From JBFWWW01 sp050245975 (GTDB lineage Bacteria; Pseudomonadota; Alphaproteobacteria; Rhizobiales; Hyphomicrobiaceae): a DNA stretch of 15,681 nt. Below the pieces are notes generated by a model. The model worked only from the letters and a program-made list of their open reading frames with translations. It was not told the DNA's origin and made no database searches. The DNA is taken from assembly GCA_050245975.1 (NCBI GenBank), contig JBFWWW010000077.1, forward strand, positions 1 through 15,681. The letters run 5' to 3'. A program made the translations under genes and the position numbers. Of this stretch, positions 1 to 6,849 are shown piece by piece. Position 1 is the first letter of the stretch, and the number at the start of each line of letters is the position of its first letter.

Positions 1-47
1 CGCGGAGTCTTGTCGAGCGCAAGTCAAGCAACCTTCGGAAGGCGCAA

Positions 48-77
48 GAAAATCATGGCGCAAATGCCACGATTTTC
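48..77 (-). terminator. Intrinsic terminator of the VOC gene
   Basis: A 12-base inverted repeat (48-59 against 66-77) with a 6-base loop lies about 30 bases past the stop of the minus-strand VOC gene. The one imperfect pair (55/70) is A-C in a plus-strand transcript but a G-U wobble in a minus-strand transcript, so the hairpin is continuous only in RNA from the VOC side. In minus orientation it is followed by a T-rich stretch (GATTTTCTTGC). This fits a Rho-independent terminator reading leftwards. Confidence 0.65.
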
Positions 78-109
78 GACACCGAAAATTTACCCCTGTC
101 AGCGTCGCC

Positions 110-640
110 TCAGTTCGTCGGCGCCGTTGCGACCGGCGTCACGAGACCGACCGCGATGCCGTCCGGATCGGCGACGATGGCGAAGCGGCCCATCCCTTCC
201 GCGTCGTAGGGCGCCTTGAGCACTTTGCCGCCCTTCTTCTGCGCCTCGGCGACCGCGATATCGACATTCGCGACCTGGATGTAGGTGAGCCAGCCGGGGC
301 GCACGGCGTTCGGATCGCTCTTCTCATAGGCTGCCGCGCCGGCGACCTCGGTCCCGTTGCGCAGGAACAGCGTATACGCGGCTTCGCCTGGGCTGGGCGC
401 GCGCGTCTGGTCATCGGCCGAGACGACCTTCGGCGTCCAGCCGGCGACACTGGCGTAGAAATCGCGCGTGCGGGCGGGATCGGTGCTGACAAGCTCCGAC
501 CACCAGACGGTGCCGACATCGGCGGCGGTGGTGGCATTTTGCGCCAGCGTGGGACTTACAAACATCGCGAAGGCGGCGATCGCGCCGGCGAGCGGGACGA
601 ATGGACGTCCGATATAGGATGAATGACGTGCGGTGCGCAT
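110..640 (-). CDS. Secreted VOC-family (glyoxalase/dioxygenase fold) protein
   Basis: The product has 176 residues. The start is the ATG at 640 because AGGAACC lies 4-10 bases upstream; an in-frame ATG at 682 would add 14 unlikely residues. Residues 1-33 look like a Sec signal peptide, with basic residues, a hydrophobic core around 15-28 and a T-L-A cleavage site before QNA. The mature part starts W-W-S-E-L, followed by T-D-P-A-R-T-R-D-F-Y, typical of CFP32-like VOC proteins, and ends with G-R-F-A-I-V-A-D-P-D-G, the second VOC beta-strand signature. VOC proteins are usually cytoplasmic metal-dependent lyases, isomerases or binding proteins, so an exported one is uncommon. The substrate is unknown. 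The M23-like gene lies 63 bases upstream on the same strand and may share a transcript. Confidence 0.85.
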   Translation of the reverse strand: MRTARHSSYIGRPFVPLAGAIAAFAMFVSPTLAQNATTAADVGTVWWSELVSTDPARTRDFYASVAGWTPKVVSADDQTRAPSPGEAAYTLFLRNGTEVAGAAAYEKSDPNAVRPGWLTYIQVANVDIAVAEAQKKGGKVLKAPYDAEGMGRFAIVADPDGIAVGLVTPVATAPTN

Positions 641-703
641 TTTCAGGTTCCTTTTGCCGCGGACTGAAAATGCAGATTGCAAGTCGGGTGCCAGCCGGAC
701 GTC

Positions 704-1486
704 CTATCCGTGCGGGCGACAGCCGAAGATGTAGGTAAACCCGCGGAACGTCGCGTAGCCGGCACCGGGCTCGAACGGGACGATGCGCACGGAACGGCCG
801 TCGCGCGGCGGGGCGTTGACGCCGAGCATGTAGAGCGGGTCGATCAGCCGGGCGGTGTCGTTGCGCCATTCGCGGCCGCCGTAGCGGTTGGTGACCCAGC
901 GCAGGTCGTCGACGCCGACCTCCCACACCTCCCAGTGCACCTCGGGGAGAAAGGATGTATGGCCGCCCGGCCGGTAAACATGCGCCAGGGGCTGGCCGCG
1001 CGCAATTTTCTGGCCGACCTTGAGGTGCCTGATCTCGTCGTACCGGAGATGATCGTAGGCGGTGTAGTACACGGGCGGCGTGCCCGGCATGTTGAGCTCG
1101 TCGGCGCTGTGGGAAAGAAGCAGCGCGCCTTCCTGTCCCCATTGCCAGTTCGTCTCCCAGACGGCACGGACCGTACCCGGTCCCGGCGCCAGGATCGGCT
1201 CGCCGAGCCGGCCGCCGTCAACGCCGGAATGGATCTCCTCACGGTCGCCGCCGTCGACATCGGTCCAGCTCGCATAGAGCGAGGTGAGCGGCGAACAGTC
1301 GAAACCTTCGGGATAGACCGGAACCAGATCCGACTTCCGGATGTCGTAGCCCTTCTTCACGCGGTCCGCCCCATGATCGAGGGAATGTGCGACAGCCAGC
1401 CCGCAAGCCGCGAGCAGCAGAACCGCAGCGGCCGGCCAGCCGAAAAGCAGGCGCGCCCGATATTGTCCGCGCCAGAACCCCGGCAC
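704..1486 (-). CDS. Membrane-anchored M23/LytM-like peptidase-fold protein with altered active-site motif
   Basis: The product has 260 residues counted from a GTG at 1486, which sits 9 bases after a GGGGGAGG ribosome site; an in-frame GTG at 1495 directly abuts that site and is less likely. The N-terminus has a basic stretch and a hydrophobic segment (about 14-32) containing L-A-A-C, so it is a membrane anchor or possible lipobox. The core resembles M23 (lysostaphin/LytM-type) endopeptidases: H86-S-G-V-D90 followed by G-x-P-I-L-A-P-G-P-G-T-V, then Y-D-H146-L, G-Q-K-I-A-R-G-Q-P-L, and E182-V-H184-W-E. The three zinc ligands of the family (H, D, final H) appear conserved, but the first His of the H-x-H motif is Glu. 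Cell-wall or periplasmic peptide hydrolysis is possible; a non-catalytic role is equally possible. Confidence 0.72.
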   Translation of the reverse strand: MPGFWRGQYRARLLFGWPAAAVLLLAACGLAVAHSLDHGADRVKKGYDIRKSDLVPVYPEGFDCSPLTSLYASWTDVDGGDREEIHSGVDGGRLGEPILAPGPGTVRAVWETNWQWGQEGALLLSHSADELNMPGTPPVYYTAYDHLRYDEIRHLKVGQKIARGQPLAHVYRPGGHTSFLPEVHWEVWEVGVDDLRWVTNRYGGREWRNDTARLIDPLYMLGVNAPPRDGRSVRIVPFEPGAGYATFRGFTYIFGCRPHG

Positions 1487-2032
1487 CGTCCGCACCCTCC
1501 CCCCCGGCTTCTCGTATCGCCCGATAGATGCGAGCAGCTGGCGGCATCAACAAGCCGCAGAACCGGAAACTGGTTAAGCCTGCGGGACGCCGCCGCCGCC
1601 ATTTCCCGCACCGTCCGAGATCCGACCGCCCACAAACGGTAAAGCGGTGTCCCAATTCTGGACGCTCCCGGCCGACCCGGAGCTGCGCAGAGCGGCCAAA
1701 TCCGCCGGCGGCCCTCTCCGGCGCTTGTCTTGCGCGACACCATCCGGCGCCTGAGCGCCCGTAAAATATGGCTTCGATGCCGTTACCCGATGCTTCCGCC
1801 GCCACGCGGACGGCGTCGGCGAAGATCATGGCACAGGCATTGCTCCTCTCCCCTCGGAACTGAACATCGAGGCAGAGAAGCGCGCCGGATTTCGGACTGG
1901 AGTGGACGTCGGCGTCCCGAACCCAGCTCGCCGCCTAGGCTCTTCTCAGCAATCCCGGACCCGAACCACCCGCATCGCACGGCGATTGCGGCAACGGGAT
2001 CGGCTGCGCCTCGCACAGGTGGGCGACGGCGC
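1487..2032. other. 546-base divergent intergenic region, no convincing gene
   Basis: The stretch separates the leftward M23-like gene from the rightward NRPS gene and should hold both promoters. Open frames here are Arg/Pro-rich and look like GC-rich chance frames. The NRPS frame stays open back to 1730, but its first 101 codons are of that type and were excluded. A short dyad GGCGC-CTGA-GCGCC (1746-1759) lies just before the AT-rich TAAAATAT (1762-1769). On the minus strand, codons from 1829 to about 1741 read rather protein-like, preceded by GAGAGGAG, but continue into low-quality sequence. No clear -35/-10 pair was found for either gene. Confidence 0.6.
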
Positions 2033-5000
2033 ATGCTGAATGTCGGCTGGGAGAAGGCGGCACGGTCCGAGCAGGAGACCGGCACCCCGCGTGTTCTGCA
2101 CCACTTCTTCGAGGATCAGGCCCTCCGCCGCGGCAACGAGATCGCGGTCGAGTTCGCCTTTGAAACGCGCACGTACGCCGAGCTCGATCGCCACGCGAAC
2201 CAGATCGCCAACACGCTGGTCAAGCGCGGTGTCTGCCCCGGCGACCTCGTCGCGCTCTACCTGAAGAAATCGCCGCGCCTCTACGGCGCCATGCTCGGCA
2301 TCCTCAAGGCCGGCGCCGGCTATGTGCCGATCGATCCGCGCTTCCCGCTCGAGCGCATCCGCGCCATCCTCGAGGATTCCGGCGCGCGTGCCATCATCAC
2401 CGAGCATGCGCTCGCCGACGAACTCGTCGGCCATGTCGAGACACCGCTCTTCCGCCTCGATCTCGAGGACGGCGCCATCTCCTGCCAGCGCACCGACGCC
2501 CCCGTGCTGGCGCGCGAGAGCGCACCGGAAGACCTCTGCTACGTGATCTACACGTCGGGATCGACCGGGCGCCCGAAGGGCGTGATGATCGAGCATCGCA
2601 ACGCCGTGGCGTTCGCCAGGTCGCTGAAAACCGTCTATCAGCTCGGGCCCGACGACCGCATCTATCAGGGCTTCTCCACCGCGTTCGACGCCTCGGTGGA
2701 GGAAATCTGGGGCGCGTTCTCGCGCGGCGGCACGCTGGTCGTGCCGACCGAGGACGTCGAGCGCTCGCCCTCGGACGTCGCCGACTTCATCAACGCGAAG
2801 CAGATCACGTATTTCTCGACCGTGCCGACCATGCTGTCGATGATCGACCGCGAGCTGCCGACCGTGCGCACGCTGGTGCTCGGCGGCGAAGCCTGCTCGA
2901 GCGAGCTCGTCGCACGCTGGGCGACGCCCGGACGGCGGATGCTCAACACCTACGGGCCGACGGAAGCCACGGTGGTGGCGACCTGGAGCGAATGCGCGCC
3001 GGGCCGCCCGGTCAGCATCGGCGTGCCGCTGCCGGACTATTCGGCCTACGTGCTGGACGAGGCGATGCAGCCGGTCGCGCCCGGCGCCTCCGGCGAGCTG
3101 TTCATCGGCGGGCCCGGCGTGGCGCGCGGCTACATGCACCTGCCCGAGCTGACCGACCAGCGCTTCGTCCCCAATCCGTTCGGGACGGACACGGGCGGCC
3201 GCCTCTACAGGACCTACGACCACGTCAGTCTCGGTCACGACGGCGAGCTCTATTTCCTCGGCCGTCTCGACGACCAGATCAAGATCCGCGGCTTCCGCAT
3301 CGAGTTGAGCGAAATCGAATCTGTGCTGCTGCAGCATCGCGGCATCCAGGCCGCGGCTGTCCGGGTTGTGGATACGAAGGCGTTGAAGGAACTCGCCGCC
3401 TACGTCGTCTGCGACGGCGGCGACTGCGCCCTCGACCGCAAGGCCCTGGCGCAGCTTCTGCGCGAGCGCATGCCCTCCTACATGGTGCCGCAGTATCTTG
3501 ACGTGGTCTCCTCGCTGCCGACGCTGCCGAGCGGCAAGATCGACCGCAAGCAGCTGCCGGCGCCGCAGCGGCTCCTGATCGACGTCGATGTCGTGGTCCG
3601 GCCGCAGGACGACCTGGAGCAGCGCGTCGCCGAGGCCTGGCAGCAGGCCTTCCGCATTCCGGAGCTGTCGGTCGAATCCGACTTCTTCCTCGACCTCGGC
3701 GGCCACTCGCTGCTGGCGGCGCAGGCGATCACGCTGGTGCGGCGCCACACGGGCTCGACGCGCGTATCGGTGCGCGACATCTACGAGCAGCGCACCGTGC
3801 GCGCGCTGGCCGCGCACATTCGCAAATCCGAGAACTGCGACGGGCGCACGTTTCCCGCCGCGGCGGCCGCCAGCGGCCAGCAGCCTGCCGAACCGCAGAC
3901 GACGCCGAGCGAAGCAGCTTTCGCGAGCGTGCACGCGGCCGAGCGCTGGACCACGGTTGCGGTCCAGGCCCTGGTCGCGGCGATCTACTACGGCATCATC
4001 GCCTCGCCGATCGCCTATCTCGCCCTCATGGCGACGTCGGTCGTCGACGGTCACATGGACTGGTCGGTGGCGGCGGCGATCACGACCGCCGTCAGCTTCG
4101 CGGCATGGCCGATGCTGCTGCTCACGAGCATCGCGGTGAAATGGATCGTGGTCGGCTGCTACGAGCCCGGGCGCTATCCGCTGTGGAGCTTCTACTATCT
4201 GCGCTGGTGGGTCGCGCGCACCTTCCAGAAGCTGGCCTGGGCGGAGATGTTCAACGGCACGCCGCTGATGAGCCTCTACTGGCGGGCGATGGGCGCCAGG
4301 ATCGGCCGCAACGTCACGCTGTGCACGCCGCACTGCGTCGCCTTCGACGTCATCTCCATCGGCGACGACACGAGCATCGGCCTCGAGACGCAGCTTCTCG
4401 GCTATCGCGTCGAGGACGGCTATCTCATCATCGCCCCGACGACGATCGGCAGCGACTGCTTCATCGGCATGCATTGCGCCATCGGGCTCGACACCAGCAT
4501 GGGCAACGGTGCGCGGCTCGACGACATGTCGCTGCTTCCCGACGGCACCAGCATGGCGGCCGGCGAGATGCGCCGGGGCATTCCCGCGCTGCCGGCCGAC
4601 GTGGACATTCCGCACGCGAGCGGATACCGCCGGCTGCACAACATCCGCCGCAACCTCGGCCGCAAGGTGTTCGGCGCGCTGCACCTCGCACTGATCTACG
4701 TGATGGGCTACTTCCTGATCGGGACGGCCTTGCCTTCGGTCGCGCTGGTGCTCTGGAGCCTTTACGCCGGCGGTCCGCTGTGGGGCATCGCGGCCGCGTT
4801 CGCCGCCATCCCGCTCGGCTTTGCGACGTATATCACCGCGCTGCTCGTGCTGAAGGGGCTGATCGGCCGTCTCGAGACCGGCACGGTTCCGCTCTACAGC
4901 CTGCGCTACCTGCGGCACTGGTTCACGTCGTACCTGCTCGAGAACACGAAGACGATCCTGAACCCGATGTATGCGACGGTGTACCTGCCGCCGCTGCTGC

Positions 5001-6133
5001 GCGCGCTCGGAGCGCGGATCGGCAAGGGCGTCGAAGTCTCCACCGTCTCGCACATCTGCCCCGACGCGCTCGACGTCGGCGCGGGGAGCTTCCTTGCCGA
5101 CGCCTGCCTCGTCGGCGGGCAGCGCGTGCACGACGGGCGGATGGAGGTTGGCCCGGTCCGCATCGGGTCGCGCACCTTCATCGGCAACAGCGCGCTGGTT
5201 CCGGGCGGCCGGACGATCGGCGATGATGCGCTGATCGGCGTCGGCTCGACGCCTCCGGCCGACGCCGCCGTGGTGCCCGACGGCACGCGCTGGCTCGGCG
5301 CGCCGGGGTTTGCGCTGCCCAACACGCAGCAGATCAGCTGCTTCACCAGCCAGGAAATCTTCGCGCCCAGCATCTGGGCCCGGCTGGAGCGCGCCGTCAC
5401 CGACCTTGGCCGCATCCTGCTGCCGGGTCTGATCGCCACGACGACGGGCATCATGTTCGTTGCCGCGCTCGTCTTCGCATACCGCACGGTATCGCTGTGG
5501 GCTGCCATCGCGGCCGTCCCCGTGCTCGCCTTTGCGCTGACCTACGTCGCCGTCGCCATGGCGGCACTCGTCAAGCTGCTGCTGACCGGCCGGCAGAAGC
5601 CGGAGGTCAAGCCGCTGTGGTCGCGCTTCATCTGGCACAACGAGGTCGTCAACGGCGTCTACGAGTGCGTGGCGGCGACGGCCGTGGAGCCGCTGATGGG
5701 CACACCGCTCATTTCGCCCTGTCTCAGGATGATGGGCTGCAGGATCGGGCGCTGGTGCTTCATCGAGACGACGCTGTTCTCCGAGTTCGACCTGGTCGAG
5801 GTCGGCGACCGCGCCTGCCTCAACCTGGGCGCGACGATCCAGACGCACCTGTTCGAAGACCGCGTCTTCAAGTCCGATCACCTGAAGATCGGCACCGGCT
5901 GCTCGATCGGCAACATGGGCACCGTTCTCTACGGGACGAAGATGCAGGCCGGCTCCGTTCTCGGCCCGCTGTCGGTGCTGATGAAGGGCGAGAACCTGCC
6001 GGCGCTGACGCACTGGCACGGGCTCCCCTGCGAGCGCATCGTCTCCTTCGACAAGCGGGAGGCGGCGTTCCGCCTGGCCATCGCCACGCGCAGGCCGCAC
6101 CGCCGCCAGGCGAGCCCGCAACCGGCGCACTGA
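2033..6133 (+). CDS. Pls/PosA-family nonribosomal peptide synthetase (A-T-six-TM-three tandem C domains); predicted poly-basic-amino-acid synthetase
   Basis: The product has 1366 residues; the ATG at 2033 is chosen because AGGTGGG lies about 10 bases upstream and homology-like sequence begins there. Adenylation domain (about 20-510): Y173-TSGSTG-RPKG (A3), F218-DASVEE (A4), Y307-GPTE (A5), G410-RLDD then KIRGFR (A8), PSG-K502 (A10). Carrier domain: DLGGH-S559, the phosphopantetheine site. Six membrane segments follow in three pairs (about 641-706, 881-945, 1131-1182), alternating with three related hexapeptide/left-handed-beta-helix-like domains that share P-L-[WY]-S (716, 953, 1194) and G-[AC]-R-I-G (754, 993, 1235). 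No classical condensation or thioesterase domain exists. This is the layout of epsilon-poly-L-lysine synthetase, an inner-membrane enzyme of about 1300 residues that activates one amino acid and polymerises it through side-chain amide bonds. The pocket (D219, A220, E223, S262, V282, G284, T306, V314, V315, K502) suggests lysine or a related diamino acid. The A7 motif is unusual (R-T-Y-D, not R-T-G-D). Confidence 0.95.
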   Translation: MLNVGWEKAARSEQETGTPRVLHHFFEDQALRRGNEIAVEFAFETRTYAELDRHANQIANTLVKRGVCPGDLVALYLKKSPRLYGAMLGILKAGAGYVPIDPRFPLERIRAILEDSGARAIITEHALADELVGHVETPLFRLDLEDGAISCQRTDAPVLARESAPEDLCYVIYTSGSTGRPKGVMIEHRNAVAFARSLKTVYQLGPDDRIYQGFSTAFDASVEEIWGAFSRGGTLVVPTEDVERSPSDVADFINAKQITYFSTVPTMLSMIDRELPTVRTLVLGGEACSSELVARWATPGRRMLNTYGPTEATVVATWSECAPGRPVSIGVPLPDYSAYVLDEAMQPVAPGASGELFIGGPGVARGYMHLPELTDQRFVPNPFGTDTGGRLYRTYDHVSLGHDGELYFLGRLDDQIKIRGFRIELSEIESVLLQHRGIQAAAVRVVDTKALKELAAYVVCDGGDCALDRKALAQLLRERMPSYMVPQYLDVVSSLPTLPSGKIDRKQLPAPQRLLIDVDVVVRPQDDLEQRVAEAWQQAFRIPELSVESDFFLDLGGHSLLAAQAITLVRRHTGSTRVSVRDIYEQRTVRALAAHIRKSENCDGRTFPAAAAASGQQPAEPQTTPSEAAFASVHAAERWTTVAVQALVAAIYYGIIASPIAYLALMATSVVDGHMDWSVAAAITTAVSFAAWPMLLLTSIAVKWIVVGCYEPGRYPLWSFYYLRWWVARTFQKLAWAEMFNGTPLMSLYWRAMGARIGRNVTLCTPHCVAFDVISIGDDTSIGLETQLLGYRVEDGYLIIAPTTIGSDCFIGMHCAIGLDTSMGNGARLDDMSLLPDGTSMAAGEMRRGIPALPADVDIPHASGYRRLHNIRRNLGRKVFGALHLALIYVMGYFLIGTALPSVALVLWSLYAGGPLWGIAAAFAAIPLGFATYITALLVLKGLIGRLETGTVPLYSLRYLRHWFTSYLLENTKTILNPMYATVYLPPLLRALGARIGKGVEVSTVSHICPDALDVGAGSFLADACLVGGQRVHDGRMEVGPVRIGSRTFIGNSALVPGGRTIGDDALIGVGSTPPADAAVVPDGTRWLGAPGFALPNTQQISCFTSQEIFAPSIWARLERAVTDLGRILLPGLIATTTGIMFVAALVFAYRTVSLWAAIAAVPVLAFALTYVAVAMAALVKLLLTGRQKPEVKPLWSRFIWHNEVVNGVYECVAATAVEPLMGTPLISPCLRMMGCRIGRWCFIETTLFSEFDLVEVGDRACLNLGATIQTHLFEDRVFKSDHLKIGTGCSIGNMGTVLYGTKMQAGSVLGPLSVLMKGENLPALTHWHGLPCERIVSFDKREAAFRLAIATRRPHRRQASPQPAH

Positions 6134-6135
6134 CC

Positions 6136-6849
6136 ATGACGCAGCAGCAGACATCCGGCGGGCGGCTCTCCGCCGCGCCTGTGCAGGTCTTTGTCGTGCG
6201 TCTCGACGACATCGAGCTGGCGGCCTGCCGGCCGCTGCTCGACCCGTCCGAGGCGGCGCTGGCCGGAAGGATGACGCACGCGGACACGCGCACGACCTTC
6301 GTCAAGTCGCGCGCCCTGCTGCGCACGATCCTGTCGGACGCCACCGGGGTCGCACCTGCGGACCTGCGCCTCATCGCGGGGGCGAACGGCAAACCGGAGC
6401 TTGCAGACGCCGCGGGCGTGCATTTCAGCATGTCGCACAGCTGCGGCATGGCGCTCATCGTGCTTCATGGGCAGCCGAACGGCGTGGACATCGAGCGCGT
6501 GGACGAGCGCGTCGCCTGCTTCGATCTCGCGCACGAGCTGTTCAGCGCCGCGGAGCTGTCGCAACTGTCGCGCATGACGGGCGACGCGCAGCGAACGCGC
6601 CAGTTCTTCCGCACCTGGACGCGCAAGGAAGCGCTGCTGAAGGCGATGGGGCTGGGATTTGCGGTCGAGCCGCGAACGCTCGATGTCGCCGAAACAACGT
6701 GCGCCGCGGAGCTGGGCTGGCATGTGCGCCCGCTTGCCGTCGCACCGGCGTGGGAGGCCGCACTCGCAACGGCCGATGCCGAGGCCGACGTGCGCATGAT
6801 GGACGTCGTCAGCCTGTCGCCCTTCAGGACCGAGCGCCGGGCGGCCTGA
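6136..6849 (+). CDS. Sfp-type 4'-phosphopantetheinyl transferase
   Basis: The product has 237 residues; its ATG lies two bases after the NRPS stop (TGA-CC-ATG), with no strong ribosome site of its own, so translation is probably coupled. Family motifs are present: G85-K-P-E-L, F97-S-M-S-H101-S, G116-V-D118-I-E120, and W161-T-R-K164-E165-A-L-L-K169-A-M-G172. D118, E120 and E165 are the expected magnesium ligands, and K169 the conserved lysine. The enzyme transfers phosphopantetheine from CoA to a carrier-domain serine, here most likely S559 of the NRPS. A dedicated activating enzyme directly behind the synthetase supports a self-sufficient biosynthetic operon. Its last codons run into a 12-base tandem repeat that gives three in-frame TGA stops, and its 3' end overlaps the convergent flavoprotein gene by 26 bases. 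Confidence 0.95.
   Translation: MTQQQTSGGRLSAAPVQVFVVRLDDIELAACRPLLDPSEAALAGRMTHADTRTTFVKSRALLRTILSDATGVAPADLRLIAGANGKPELADAAGVHFSMSHSCGMALIVLHGQPNGVDIERVDERVACFDLAHELFSAAELSQLSRMTGDAQRTRQFFRTWTRKEALLKAMGLGFAVEPRTLDVAETTCAAELGWHVRPLAVAPAWEAALATADAEADVRMMDVVSLSPFRTERRAA

Noticed and set aside
1741..1829. Short protein-like minus-strand stretch, possible gene remnant
   Set aside because: About 30 plausible codons after GAGAGGAG, but the frame then turns into low-quality Arg/Gly-rich sequence and no family was recognised; too weak for a pseudogene call.
1730..2032. 101-codon N-terminal extension of the NRPS frame
   Set aside because: Arg- and Pro-rich, with no family resemblance; a ribosome site and the A-domain-like sequence start at 2033.
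1946..6154. Very long open frame on the minus strand opposite the NRPS
   Set aside because: It mirrors the NRPS codons; composition is dominated by Arg, Ala, Asp and Gln, as expected for an antisense frame in GC-rich DNA, with no domains.
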